The notes under the pieces: generated by a model
Told to the model about the DNA's origin: nothing
Database searches by the model: none
What the model saw: only the letters and a program-made list of their open reading frames with translations
In this document: piece by piece, positions 37,228 through 46,322 of the stretch
How the letters are laid out: the number at the start of each line of letters is the position of its first letter
How positions within the stretch are numbered: the first letter of the stretch is position 1
Position numbers and translations under genes: made by a program
Assembly: GCA_035699745.1 (NCBI GenBank)
Contig: DASSPH010000055.1
Location: forward strand, 86,969 to 150,968
Origin: Vicinamibacterales bacterium
GTDB lineage: Bacteria > Acidobacteriota > Vicinamibacteria > Vicinamibacterales > 2-12-FULL-66-21
DNA length: 64,000 bases
Reading direction: 5' to 3'

Positions 37228-38082
37228 ATGCTACGCCCGACGCGCATGGCGCTGTCGCAAATCGTCCGGCCGATCATGAGGATCTGGACGTCCGAGTCCT
37301 CCCCCGTCGCGCTCCGCACCAAGCAACTGATCGCCTCGGTCGTCCCCGAGCCCGTGCTGCTTCAGCTCAAGAAGCGCTATTACATCAAGCTGTTGCGGAA
37401 CGATTCGGACGAGCGCATGGAAGTCGACGCGCGCGCGCTGCCGCTCCTGGTGAAGCCGGGCGACTTCGTCCTGGATGTCGGCGCGTTCGTGGGGTTCTAC
37501 ACGCAGCGGCTGTCGCGCCTCGTCGGCCCCGCCGGCGCGGTCTGGAGCTTCGAGCCGATGCCCCAGACGCATCAGATCCTGCAGGCGGCGGTCAAAGAAC
37601 TCGCGCTCGGCAACGTCCGGCTGTTTCCGTATGCGATGAGCGACCGCTCGGGGGCAGCGACGATGGAGATCCCGCGATACAGCGGCGGCGGTGAGTCGTT
37701 CTGGGACGCCAAGATCGTGGAGGGCGCGGCGGCACGATCGTTCCGGCACTTCCAGATCACCACCAGGACGCTCGATTCGCTTCTCGCGGGCACCGACCGG
37801 CCGGTCACGTTCGTGAAGATCGACGCGGAGTACCACGAGCTGCAGGTGATGCGCGGCGCCGTCGAATCATTCCGCCGGTGGCATCCCGTGATCCAGGTCG
37901 AGACGCTGGAGCCCTTCGACGATCCGGGGACCGATTTCCGCGCCATGCTGGACCTGCTCGGCGGCCTGGGTTACAGGCCTTACCGTTTCGATGGAACGGC
38001 GTTCCACGAACGGCACCCCGGCGAGCGGGATCAGAACCTGTTCTTCATGACCGACGCGCAGGCCGCCTCCCGGCGCCGCTAG
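37228..38082 (+). CDS. FkbM-family methyltransferase
   Basis: This 284-residue protein has the class I core with FVLDVGAFVGFYTQRLSRL as motif I, WSFEPMPQTHQIL as post-I, and TFVKIDAEYHELQVMRGA, which is typical of FkbM enzymes that O-methylate sugars or polyketides. An alternative ATG at 37246 would remove six residues. Substrate unknown. Its TAG shares the four bases CTAG (38079-38082) with the convergent stop of the next gene. Confidence 0.82.
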   Translation: MLRPTRMALSQIVRPIMRIWTSESSPVALRTKQLIASVVPEPVLLQLKKRYYIKLLRNDSDERMEVDARALPLLVKPGDFVLDVGAFVGFYTQRLSRLVGPAGAVWSFEPMPQTHQILQAAVKELALGNVRLFPYAMSDRSGAATMEIPRYSGGGESFWDAKIVEGAAARSFRHFQITTRTLDSLLAGTDRPVTFVKIDAEYHELQVMRGAVESFRRWHPVIQVETLEPFDDPGTDFRAMLDLLGGLGYRPYRFDGTAFHERHPGERDQNLFFMTDAQAASRRR

Positions 38083-38576
38083 CCGTCGCGCAGCGACACC
38101 ACGCTGACTCTGTTGCTGCGCGTCGCGAGGAACTTCTCCAGATCCGCCCACGACACCACGACGCTGGCCGTGTTGATGTTGGGATGGAAGATGAGGCGCG
38201 GCGCGTCCTTCAAGTCCCGGTCGACGAGGACGCGGACCGACCCGTCGGTGTCGTTCAGCAGGCCGAACGGCGACACCGATCCGGGCGTCAGCCCCAGCTC
38301 CGCCATCAGGCGGTCGGGCGATCCGAAGCTCAGGCGATCGTCATTGACGAGCTTCACCAGATCCTTCAGGTCCGCGCGCTTCGAAATCTCCAGCACGACC
38401 AGGTAGTGCCGATCCCCTTTCTTGTTCCTCAGGAAGAGGTTCTTGCACTGCATCCCCGGAATCGGGTCCCAGAACCGCGAGGCGTCCTCAGCGTTGAACA
38501 CGGCCGGGTGCTCGTAGCGCTCGTAGCGGATGCCGAGCGCCTCGAGGGCGGCGTAGACGGCGGGCGCGGGATCCAT
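38079..38576 (-). CDS. YbaK/ProX-type aminoacyl-tRNA deacylase
   Basis: This 165-residue protein is a complete YbaK-fold domain. It opens with RYERYEHPAVFNAEDASRF and has GMQCKNLFLRNKKGDRHYLVVLE with the conserved lysine, then TPGSVSPFGLLND, the G-x-x-x-P/S-G loop of the editing site. Relatives of the ProXp-ala group hydrolyse Ala-tRNA-Pro in trans. The exact specificity cannot be read. The start is ATG 38576, divergent from the HD gene with 28 bp between. Confidence 0.85.
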   Translation of the reverse strand: MDPAPAVYAALEALGIRYERYEHPAVFNAEDASRFWDPIPGMQCKNLFLRNKKGDRHYLVVLEISKRADLKDLVKLVNDDRLSFGSPDRLMAELGLTPGSVSPFGLLNDTDGSVRVLVDRDLKDAPRLIFHPNINTASVVVSWADLEKFLATRSNRVSVVSLRDG

Positions 38577-38604
38577 GCCTTATTCTGATCGACAATAGGC
38601 GCGC

Positions 38605-39177
38605 ATGCCTACCCTGACGTCCCGGCTCGACGCCGCGTTTGCCTACGCGCACGAAGCGCACGGGGCACAGCTGCGCAAGGGAACGAACGTCCCGTACCTC
38701 GGCCATTTGATGGGCGTCGCGTCCATCGTGATCGACGACGGCGGCGGGGAGGACGAGGCGATCGCCGCGCTGCTGCACGACGCGGCCGAAGACAGCGGCG
38801 GCCGCGCCCGGCTCGACGACATCCGCAGCCGGTTCGGCGACGCGGTCGCCAGAATCGTGGAGGACTGCACGGACGCGTGGACCGAACCCAAGGCGCCGTG
38901 GCTCGAACGCAAGCGCCAGTACGCCGAGCACGCGCGGACGCTCGCGCCGGCGAGCCTTCGCGTCTCGGCGGCGGACAAGGTCCACAACGCATACGCGATC
39001 CTGCGGGACCTCCGGAACACGGGGGACGGCGTCTGGGAACGCTTCAACGCGAGCCCCGACGACGTGGTCGCGTATTACCACTCGCTGGTGCGCGCCTATC
39101 GGGAGGCGGGCGGCGGGCGCCTGGTCGACGAGCTCGATCGCATCGTCCGCGCTATCGAGCGGGAAATGGGCTACTAG
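38605..39177 (+). CDS. HD-domain phosphohydrolase, RelA/SpoT-hydrolase-like
   Basis: This 190-residue protein is a single HD domain: AFAYAHEAHGAQLRKGTNVPYLGHLMGVA, IAALLHDAAEDSGG (the metal-binding HD pair), and a later ADKVHNAYAILRDL. It resembles the hydrolase half of SpoT and small alarmone hydrolases (MESH1-like). It may hydrolyse (p)ppGpp or NADPH/nucleotides, but lacks a synthetase domain. The position shows no operon partner. Confidence 0.85.
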   Translation: MPTLTSRLDAAFAYAHEAHGAQLRKGTNVPYLGHLMGVASIVIDDGGGEDEAIAALLHDAAEDSGGRARLDDIRSRFGDAVARIVEDCTDAWTEPKAPWLERKRQYAEHARTLAPASLRVSAADKVHNAYAILRDLRNTGDGVWERFNASPDDVVAYYHSLVRAYREAGGGRLVDELDRIVRAIEREMGY

Positions 39178-39364
39178 ACTCGCGCAGCGTGCGGTGCAGA
39201 TGCGCGAGCATCCGCTCGCGATGCGCGATCTCCCGCGCGCTCAGACGCCGTGAGTCGGTGCGGTTCAAGCCGGAGGGGTGGGTCTCGAGACGCATCCCGT
39301 CCAGGCCGGGCTGGTCGCCGCGGCGCCGGGAGAGGGCCCGGCCGAGCGTGAAGCGAATGATCAT
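39152..39364 (-). CDS. possible small basic protein of unknown function
   Basis: This ~70-residue reading frame (ATG 39364, or GTG 39373) fills the gap between the HD gene and the DUF2207 gene on the opposite strand, overlapping the HD gene's end by 26 bp. The product is Arg-rich, with a helical C-terminal segment (SAREIAHRERMLAHLHRTL). I recognise no family. It may be a chance open frame in G+C-rich DNA. Confidence 0.25.
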   Translation of the reverse strand: MIIRFTLGRALSRRRGDQPGLDGMRLETHPSGLNRTDSRRLSAREIAHRERMLAHLHRTLRESSSPFPAR

Positions 39365-41039
39365 GAAGACCACACTATCGGTGAGGCGTGACAGGGCAGG
39401 TCACCGGGCTCGGCAGCGCTCCGGCGGAGGAGCCGCCGCTGTCGTCGCGGTGGTGATGCTGCTGGCGAGCCCGGCCCCGGCTGCCGCTCAGCGCGCGGGA
39501 GACTACGATGCCGCCCGCTTCGACGTCGCCGTGCAGGTGCTCGAAGGCGGGGACCTCGACGTCCAGGAGACGATCGCTTTCCGGTTCCAGGACGGCACCT
39601 TCCGCCGCGTGTGGCGGGAGATCCCGACATCGCGGACGGACGGGATCGAGATCCTCGCCGCGTCGATGGACGGCACGCCGTTCACGCGCGGCGAAGGGAC
39701 TGGCCGCATCAAAGTGAGCGGACGGAACCGCATGAGGGTCGAATGGCAGTTCGATCCGATCGGGCCGTCCTCGCACACCTTCACCGTCCGTTACCGCGCG
39801 CGCGGGGTGGTCTTCCGGGACGGCGCGCACGACGTCGTCCGCTGGCGGCTGCTGCCGAGCGAACACCGATACCGAGTCGCTGAAAGCCGCAGCACGATCG
39901 CGGCTCCGGCCACGCTCGCCTCGGCGCCGGCGATCGAGACACGCCGCATCGGCGTCGCGTCGCATGAAGTGGGGGATGGCGCCGTCGCCATCGCAGCGAG
40001 GGACATCGCGCGCAACGGCTGGATGATCGCCGAGCTGCGCTATCCCGCAGGAGGACTGCTCAGCGCGCTGCCCGCGTGGCAGCAGAAACACGAGCGGGCC
40101 GCCGCCCTCGCGCCGCGCTGGATCGGCGCGGCGGCAGGCGTGTTCGCCGTCGGCGTGATTCTGCTCGTCGCGTTGCGCCAGAGCTACGCGGCGCCGACCA
40201 TGACGGCGGTCGACACGGCGGCAACAGAGCCGCCGGAGCAGCTGCCGGCGGCGCTCGCTGCGGTGCTCGCCGCCAGAGGAGGGCCATCGGGATACCACGC
40301 CTCGGCCACCCTGTTCGATCTCGCCGATCGCGGCGTGCTTGCGGTACGGGAGGTATCCCGGGCGCTGGGCGTCCGCTCGTACGAGTTGTCCCGGACGCAC
40401 GGACGGCACGATCTCGCGGACCACGAGCGCGAAGCGCTGGCCATCGCGTTCGCCGGACGGCCGGACGATGTCACGCTGTCGAAGGCTCGAGGGCGTCTGG
40501 CCCGGTCGTCCGGGCGGTTCTCCGCCGCCGTGAACCGCGACCTCGTGGCGCGCGGCTATCTCGATCCCGCCCGGAAGGCGGTCCGCGATCGACTGATGCG
40601 CGTCTCGGTTGCGATCCTCATCGCTGCCGCCCTGGGATCGGTCGCGATGGCTACGCTGATCCCGCGATTCGAAGGATGGCCGTTCCTGCTGCCGTTCGCC
40701 CTCTGCGCCGCCGGTCTCGTGGGCATCGTCATGGCGGCCAGGACAACGCCGCTCACGGATCACGGACTGATCCAGGCCGGACGATGGCGTGGATTCCGCC
40801 GTCATTTGATGGCGTCTTCATTCACGCCGCGCTGGCTCGTCTACGGCATCGCGGTCGGTCTGGCGCCGCAGTGGGCACGATATCTGAAGGCGCACCCCGG
40901 CGCTGCGCCGCCGTGGTTCCAGGCGTCCAGCGCGGACGATGGCGCGGCGTTCGCGGCGTTCATCGGCAGCCAGGCGGCTGCCGGTGGCGGCGGAGCGGGC
41001 GCGGGTGCCGCCGGCGGCGGCAGCTCGGGCGCGGGATGA
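39363..41039 (+). CDS. DUF2207-domain membrane protein
   Basis: This 558-residue protein has a signal peptide or anchor (~25-42, ending APAAAQ). The extracytoplasmic DUF2207 domain follows (YDAARFDVAVQVLEGGDLDVQETIAFRF, FRRVWREIP). A TM helix comes near 262-282, then a cytosolic winged-helix-like region (ATLFDLADRGVLAV), two TM helices near 410-460, and a C-terminus ending in Gly/Ala/Ser repeats. The family is widespread and of unknown function. The start ATG overlaps a CATG shared with the opposite small ORF. Confidence 0.82.
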   Translation: MKTTLSVRRDRAGHRARQRSGGGAAAVVAVVMLLASPAPAAAQRAGDYDAARFDVAVQVLEGGDLDVQETIAFRFQDGTFRRVWREIPTSRTDGIEILAASMDGTPFTRGEGTGRIKVSGRNRMRVEWQFDPIGPSSHTFTVRYRARGVVFRDGAHDVVRWRLLPSEHRYRVAESRSTIAAPATLASAPAIETRRIGVASHEVGDGAVAIAARDIARNGWMIAELRYPAGGLLSALPAWQQKHERAAALAPRWIGAAAGVFAVGVILLVALRQSYAAPTMTAVDTAATEPPEQLPAALAAVLAARGGPSGYHASATLFDLADRGVLAVREVSRALGVRSYELSRTHGRHDLADHEREALAIAFAGRPDDVTLSKARGRLARSSGRFSAAVNRDLVARGYLDPARKAVRDRLMRVSVAILIAAALGSVAMATLIPRFEGWPFLLPFALCAAGLVGIVMAARTTPLTDHGLIQAGRWRGFRRHLMASSFTPRWLVYGIAVGLAPQWARYLKAHPGAAPPWFQASSADDGAAFAAFIGSQAAAGGGGAGAGAAGGGSSGAG

Positions 41040-41071
41040 GCGCTAACCTGATCTCAGTCAACGGAGGATAC

Positions 41072-41632
41072 ATGCGGAAAACGATCGTCGGCGTGACCAT
41101 CCTGACCGCCCTGTGGGCGTTTCCGGTTTCGGCGCAGCAGGCCGCTGCGCAGCCGCCCGCGGCGGACAAGCTGCGCGCGCCGGACGTGTTCTACGTCCCG
41201 ACACCTCAGCCCGTGGTGGACGCGATGTTGAGGATGGCGAACGTCACCGGCAAGGACGTCGTGTACGACCTCGGTTCCGGCGATGGACGGATTCCCATCA
41301 CCGCGGCGCAGCGCTTCGGCGCGCGCGGCGTCGGCATCGATCTCGATCCGCAGCGCATCAGGGAGGCGAACGAGAACGCGAAGGCGGCGGGCGTCACCGA
41401 CAAGGTCAGGTTCCTGAACCAGGATCTGTTCACGAGCGACTTCAGCGAGGCCACCGTCGTGACGCTCTACCTGCTGCCTTCGCTGAACGTGAAGCTGATG
41501 CCGAAGCTGAAGAAGGAGCTGAAGCCGGGCACGCGGGTCGTCTCGCACGCCTTCGACATGGGCCCCGACTGGCCGGCGGAACAGACCGAGCAGGTCGAAG
41601 GCAAGAACATTTATTACTGGACGATCAAGTAG
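41072..41632 (+). CDS. secreted class I SAM-dependent methyltransferase-like protein
   Basis: This 186-residue protein has an N-terminal signal peptide (1-22, ending VSAQ). The methyltransferase core follows: VVYDLGSGDGRIPI (motif I), GVGIDLDPQRI, and FLNQDLFTSDFSEATVVTLYLLP. The start has a strong ACGGAGGA site. A SAM-binding enzyme in the periplasm is unexpected because SAM is cytosolic; relatives of this 'DLGSGDGR' group with signal peptides occur in several phyla, and their substrate is not known. Confidence 0.82.
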   Translation: MRKTIVGVTILTALWAFPVSAQQAAAQPPAADKLRAPDVFYVPTPQPVVDAMLRMANVTGKDVVYDLGSGDGRIPITAAQRFGARGVGIDLDPQRIREANENAKAAGVTDKVRFLNQDLFTSDFSEATVVTLYLLPSLNVKLMPKLKKELKPGTRVVSHAFDMGPDWPAEQTEQVEGKNIYYWTIK

Positions 41633-41729
41633 TGCGCGGTGCGCAGTGTGCGGTGCGCGGTGCGTCAGTGCGTCAGTGCGCAGTGCGGCAGTGCGCAGTG
41701 CGTCAGTGCGGCAGTGCGGCAGTGCGTTA
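41633..41729. repeat. intergenic tandem short-word repeat (CAGTGCG family)
   Basis: About 95 bp immediately after the methyltransferase stop consists of imperfect copies of a 7-8 base word around GTGCG(T/G)CA, running to the convergent PQQ dehydrogenase stop. No inverted arm is seen. It probably arose by slippage. Confidence 0.8.
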
Positions 41730-43895
41730 CTGAGGGAGCGCGAACGCGACGTAGACGCCGCCGGACGGTCCGCCTGATTTGCCGCCGCCGGCGGCGATGA
41801 CGACGAACTGGCGTCCGGCGGCTTCGTAGGTGGCGGGGGTGGCGTTGCCGGCGAAGGGCAGGATCGTCTCCCACAGGAGCGCGCCGGTGGCCTTGTCGAA
41901 GGCGCGGAACTTGCGGTCGTAGTTCGTCGCGCCGATGAACAGCAGGCCGCCGGCGGTGACGATCGGGCCGCCGTAGTTCTCGGTTCCGGTATCGCGCAGC
42001 CCCTGCTCCACCAGCGCAGGGTACTCGCCAAGCGGGATCCGCCAGGCGTACTCGCCGGTGTTCAGGTCGACGGCGGACAGCGTGCCCCATGGCGGGCGCA
42101 CCGCAGGGTAGCCGTCGGGATCCAGGAACTTCGTGTACCCGGTGAAGCGATACGGCAGCGCGGACGGCGACGGTGCCGTCGCCGCCGGTTCCGCGCGGCC
42201 GGTGACGAGGTAGTTCACGATGGCGGTCACGGCGGCGGACGGCAGCGCCGGGAAACCGGCCATGCGGCCGGCGCCAGTACGGATGGCCGTGGTGATCTCC
42301 GCGACTGTGCGGCGCGAACCGATGCCGACGAGCGTCGGGATCTGCGGCGGCGCGCCGGCGAAGTCGTCGAGATGGCATGACGCGCAGTGCTGCTGGTACA
42401 GCGCCCGGCCGTTCACCGGCGCCTCCGCCGGCGCGAGCGCCCCGGTCCACACCAGATCGTTCGCGTTGACGTAGAGCCAGCCGGTCTCGCGATCGACCGC
42501 GGCTCCGCCCCATTCGGCGCCGCCGTCGAAGCCGGGGAACACCACCGTCGGGGCGCCGAGTGCGAGCGGCGCGAACAGGCCGCCGTTCCTGAACGTGCGG
42601 AACTCGCGGAGCGCCCAAGCATGCGCCGCGGGCGTCCGCGTCGTCACATCGGCTTCGCTGAGCTGCTGGCGGGCGAACGGGCGCGGCCGCGCCGGAATCG
42701 GCTGCGTCGCCGACGCGCGCTCACCCGGCACGGAACTGCGCGGAAACCGGCGGTACGCGATCGGGAACAGCGGGCGGCCGGTGACGCGATCGAACAGGAA
42801 GATGAACCCCTGCTTCGACGTCTGCGCGACCGCGTCGATCGTCCGGCCGCCGTGCCGCACGGTCACCAGATTCGGCGGCGACGGCAGATCGCGATCCCAG
42901 ATGTCATGCCGCACCGTCTGGAAGTGCCACAGCTTCCGCCCGCTCGCGGCGTCGAGCGCGATGAGCGAGTTCGCGAACAGGTTGTCGCCGGCGCGGTTGG
43001 CGCCGTAGAAATCGGCGGACGCCGATCCGGTCGGCACGTAGACGATCCCTCGCGTCTCGTCCACCGCCATCCCCGCCCAGTTGTTCGCGGCGCCGTTGTA
43101 CGTCCACGAGCTGGCCGGCCACGTCTCGTGACCGGGCTCCCCTGGATGCGGAATGGTGTGGAACGACCAGCGCAGCTTGCCGGTCCGCACGTCGTAGGCA
43201 CGGACGTCGCCGGGGGACGCGGGCAGCCCCTCGGAGATGCGGCCGCCGACGATCAACAGATCGCGATAGATCGCGCCGGGCGTCGTCAGGCGCACGGATT
43301 GGGCTTCGGGGTCGCGGCCGAGATCCTGGCGCAGATCGATCCGGCCGCCGCTGCCGAACGTGGCGATCGGTTTCCCGGTGGCCGCGTCGACGGCGTAGAC
43401 GAACGTGTCCACCGCGACGAAGACGCGGGCGCCTTCACCTGACGGCCCCTGCCAGAACGTCACGCCGCGGTTGGCGCCGCGGCTCTGGACGCCGGAGTCG
43501 AACGTCCAGAGATGACGGCCCGTCGCCGCATCGAGGGCGAACGCCTTGTGGTTCGGCGTCAGCCCATACAGCGTGCCGCCGGCCACGATCGGCTGCGTCT
43601 GCAGCCCGCCGGTCTCGCCCGTGTCGTACGTCCAGGCAACGCGCAGCGACTGCACGTTCGAGCGATTGATCCGGGTGAGCGCGGAATAGCGCGATTGATC
43701 GGGTGCGCCGCCGTACGACCAGACGGCACGAGGAGCGGCGGATTGCGAATACGCGGCGGCGGTCAGGTACCCCGCGCCGCAGAACAGCGCGGCCGAGAGC
43801 AGCGCGCCGCGGCTAAGGAAAATGGATCTCCGCAGTGACGCGCGGCGGCGGACTCGGGGTGCGGCTCCAGTCGGTGTGCGGGGCGTGGTTCTCAA
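41727..43895 (-). CDS. PQQ-dependent dehydrogenase with inserted cytochrome c domain
   Basis: This 722-residue protein has a hydrophobic export signal near residues 30-50, preceded by RRSIFLSRG, which could be a Tat motif. An eight-bladed PQQ propeller of the glucose/alcohol dehydrogenase type follows (WSYGGAPDQSRYSALTRIN, WTYDTGETGG). A c-type haem domain (~488-565) is inserted in it, with CASCH and a candidate axial Met in GRMAGFP, after which the last blades resume. It would oxidise a sugar or alcohol in the periplasm and pass electrons via its own haem. The start may be shorter, because ATG 43895 lies inside the upstream desaturase gene (82-bp overlap). Confidence 0.87.
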   Translation of the reverse strand: MRTTPRTPTGAAPRVRRRASLRRSIFLSRGALLSAALFCGAGYLTAAAYSQSAAPRAVWSYGGAPDQSRYSALTRINRSNVQSLRVAWTYDTGETGGLQTQPIVAGGTLYGLTPNHKAFALDAATGRHLWTFDSGVQSRGANRGVTFWQGPSGEGARVFVAVDTFVYAVDAATGKPIATFGSGGRIDLRQDLGRDPEAQSVRLTTPGAIYRDLLIVGGRISEGLPASPGDVRAYDVRTGKLRWSFHTIPHPGEPGHETWPASSWTYNGAANNWAGMAVDETRGIVYVPTGSASADFYGANRAGDNLFANSLIALDAASGRKLWHFQTVRHDIWDRDLPSPPNLVTVRHGGRTIDAVAQTSKQGFIFLFDRVTGRPLFPIAYRRFPRSSVPGERASATQPIPARPRPFARQQLSEADVTTRTPAAHAWALREFRTFRNGGLFAPLALGAPTVVFPGFDGGAEWGGAAVDRETGWLYVNANDLVWTGALAPAEAPVNGRALYQQHCASCHLDDFAGAPPQIPTLVGIGSRRTVAEITTAIRTGAGRMAGFPALPSAAVTAIVNYLVTGRAEPAATAPSPSALPYRFTGYTKFLDPDGYPAVRPPWGTLSAVDLNTGEYAWRIPLGEYPALVEQGLRDTGTENYGGPIVTAGGLLFIGATNYDRKFRAFDKATGALLWETILPFAGNATPATYEAAGRQFVVIAAGGGKSGGPSGGVYVAFALPQ

Positions 43896-44814
43896 CCAGC
43901 CAACCGTACACGAGCTCGCCGTACGTCCGCCAGCGCATCTTCTTCCGCTCGTAGAACGGCAGCAGCGCGCGCTGCACCTGCGGCAGCCGGTAGAACGGCA
44001 CGCCGGGGAAGTAGTGATGCTCCAGGTGGTAGTTGGAGTTCAGGTACACGAAGTCCCAGAACCAGTGGCCGCGCATCAGCGTGCCCCACTTCGCCGGATC
44101 GGTCGGGTCGATGTCGTAGTGCTGCCCGAGCCGGTTCAACGTGAAGGCAACCGGAAAGACGAAGAAGACGGGGATGATGCTGGCGCGCAGCGCGGCATAG
44201 AACCCGAACCCGTACCAGATCAACGCGAGCGCCGACAGGTGGAACAGCAGCGACAGCCGCCGCTCCCCGGCGATCGCGCGCTGCAGCGCCGCCGGGTAGG
44301 TGGACGCCTCGCGCCGCGCGGCGCGGAAGTAGATGGGGAACAACGCCGGCGTGCAGTACAGCAGCTTGTACCAGCGCGCGTTCACCTTCGGCGAAAGGTG
44401 ATGGCGCTTGGGATCGTCCTCGTCGGACCCGAGCTCGGCGTGGTGATCGAGATGCCAGCGCGTGAATTGGCTCGCCGAGATGCCGCTGGGAATGGCGTAG
44501 AGGAGTCCGAGCAGCCGCTCCAGGCGCGGACGCCGGCGCTCGAAGATGGTGTGATGCACCACTTCGTGCAGCAGGATCGTGAAGTTGAACACCGTGAAGC
44601 CCTGCACGATGGCGATCGGGATCCAGATCAACGGGTGCTCGAAGCGGATCAGCGCCCACGTCGCGGCGGCAAGGATGGCGAACTGGCGCGCGGCGACGGC
44701 AAAATGCCGCAGCGGCTCCTTCCGGTGCAGCTCCCGCATCTCGTCGCGCGAAATGGCAGAGCCCAGCTCAGCACGAAGCGCCCCCGCGTGCTGGGAGTAG
44801 TAATGGCCTTTCAC
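43813..44814 (-). CDS. membrane fatty-acid desaturase
   Basis: This 333-residue protein has all three histidine boxes of acyl-lipid desaturases: HEVVHH, HLDHH and YHLEHHYFP. Hydrophobic pairs flank them and supply the di-iron site. It introduces a double bond (or hydroxyl) into membrane fatty acids using electrons from a ferredoxin or cytochrome. The start is GTG 44814, with AAGGGG a few bases upstream. The nearby PQQ dehydrogenase is transcribed in the same direction. Confidence 0.9.
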   Translation of the reverse strand: MKGHYYSQHAGALRAELGSAISRDEMRELHRKEPLRHFAVAARQFAILAAATWALIRFEHPLIWIPIAIVQGFTVFNFTILLHEVVHHTIFERRRPRLERLLGLLYAIPSGISASQFTRWHLDHHAELGSDEDDPKRHHLSPKVNARWYKLLYCTPALFPIYFRAARREASTYPAALQRAIAGERRLSLLFHLSALALIWYGFGFYAALRASIIPVFFVFPVAFTLNRLGQHYDIDPTDPAKWGTLMRGHWFWDFVYLNSNYHLEHHYFPGVPFYRLPQVQRALLPFYERKKMRWRTYGELVYGWLVENHAPHTDWSRTPSPPPRVTAEIHFP

Positions 44815-44852
44815 GATCCCCTTGATTGTCGCACGGCGCGGGGATTGGGGAT

Positions 44853-45767
44853 TCACTCCGCTGGGATTTGGAGCCGGCGCTGGCCGAGCCGGGTCAGCGC
44901 CACCCCGGCCAGGACCGCGGCGGCGCCGCCGAGCTTGTCCAGACCCAGCGGTTCGCCTATCCACAGGTACGCCGTCACCATGGCGACGATCGGCAGCAGG
45001 TTCGAGTACGCGGACGTTCGCGCGCTGCCGATCTCGCGCACGGCGGCATACCAGATCGTGTAGGCCACGCACAGCGCGAACAGCGAGGAGTAGACCAGCT
45101 TGATCCAGGTCAGCGCGCTGACATCCGCCCACGCCACGCGGGAGAGCGGGCCTCCGGCGAGCGGCAGATACATGAGCGTCCCGAGCAGCATCGACAGCGC
45201 CGTGACGCCCACCGGCGAGTGCCGCGCCATCAGCGGCCGCGCGCCGATGGTGTACAGCCCCCAGCAGAAGACAGCCGCCAGCAGCATCAGGTCGCCGCGC
45301 AGCGACGCCTCGCTCACGTGCGCGCCGCGCCCGACGACGATGTAGATGCCGAGGAAGGACAGCACCGTTCCGGCCCAGTGCAGCGCGCCGATGCGCTCCG
45401 TGCCGGTCATCGTCGAGAGCAGCGTGATCACGATCGGCGAAGACGCGACGATGAGGGCGCCGTTGGCCACGCTCGTGTAGGCGAGGCCGCCGATGAAGAG
45501 GTACTGATACAGGCAGTGGCCGACGAGCCCCAGCCAGAGAAGGCGAAGCCAGTCGCCGCCGGTCACCTGTGCCGGCGTGTGGAAGATGCTGGCGATCTCG
45601 CCGCCCGCCTGATCGGCGACGGCCGGCCGGTAGCGCCGCACCAGGAGGTTGACGCCGACCATGACGGCCGAGGCCTCGATCAGACGCAGCGCGTTGAAGG
45701 CCTGGGGATCGAGCTCGCGAAACGCCGTCTTGACGAGCGCGTAGTTGGTGCCCCAGATGAGCGTCAT
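44853..45767 (-). CDS. EamA/DMT-superfamily transporter
   Basis: This ~304-residue protein has ten hydrophobic helices in two EamA repeats. The first starts MTLIWGTNYALVKTAF and the second at about GLYTIGARPLMA; WIGEPL is typical of helix 9. Substrates of this superfamily are metabolites such as amino acids. The ATG at 45767 clips the first helix; the frame is open upstream as ...SRLDGLLLL, with a CTG overlapping the atpF stop, so a start near 45813 is possible. It is otherwise unconnected with atp genes. Confidence 0.82.
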   Translation of the reverse strand: MTLIWGTNYALVKTAFRELDPQAFNALRLIEASAVMVGVNLLVRRYRPAVADQAGGEIASIFHTPAQVTGGDWLRLLWLGLVGHCLYQYLFIGGLAYTSVANGALIVASSPIVITLLSTMTGTERIGALHWAGTVLSFLGIYIVVGRGAHVSEASLRGDLMLLAAVFCWGLYTIGARPLMARHSPVGVTALSMLLGTLMYLPLAGGPLSRVAWADVSALTWIKLVYSSLFALCVAYTIWYAAVREIGSARTSAYSNLLPIVAMVTAYLWIGEPLGLDKLGGAAAVLAGVALTRLGQRRLQIPAE

Positions 45768-45808
45768 CAGGAGCAGCAGCCCGTCGAGGCGGGAAACGGT
45801 GAATGCCT

Positions 45809-46312
45809 TCAGTGAGGCAGCCGGGACTGCATCTCCTTCAGCGTGTCGTTCAGCAGCCGTTCGTTGTCTTCCTTCGAGATGTCGCGCCGCAGGATCTTGG
45901 AGGCGATCGCCACCGAGAGTTCGACGGTCTCGCGGCGGATGTTCTCCAGCGCGCGCGACGCCTGCATCTCGATCTCCCGCTCGGCGCGCTTGACCAGCGC
46001 GTCGGCGTCGGCGCGGGCCTTGACCTTCATCTCTTCGGCGAAGGCGGCGGCGTCGGAACGCGTCCGCGACACGATCTGGTTCGCCTCGCTGCGCGCCTCC
46101 GACATCAGGCGCGCCGCTTCGGTCTTGACCTGCTCCAGCTCCTGCCGCGCCTGCCGCGCGTCATCCAGCGACTTGCGGATGACCTCCTGCCGCGCCTCGA
46201 GCGCGTCGAGCAGCGGGCGCCAGGCGAAGCGCGCCAGGAGCCCGAGCAGGATCAGGAACGTGACGATGGTCCAGATGTAGAGCCCGGGATCGGGCTGGAC
46301 CAGGGGGTTCAT
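45809..46312 (-). CDS. atpF: ATP synthase Fo subunit b
   Basis: This 167-residue protein has one N-terminal membrane helix (YIWTIVTFLILLGLLARFAW). A long charged helix of ~120 residues follows, rich in A/E/K/R, with no Gly or Pro, as expected for the peripheral stalk. The start is ATG 46312. It is 10 bp after atpE. No delta subunit (atpH) follows; the next gene is a transporter. Confidence 0.95.
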   Translation of the reverse strand: MNPLVQPDPGLYIWTIVTFLILLGLLARFAWRPLLDALEARQEVIRKSLDDARQARQELEQVKTEAARLMSEARSEANQIVSRTRSDAAAFAEEMKVKARADADALVKRAEREIEMQASRALENIRRETVELSVAIASKILRRDISKEDNERLLNDTLKEMQSRLPH

Positions 46313-46322
46313 CGCTCAGCTC

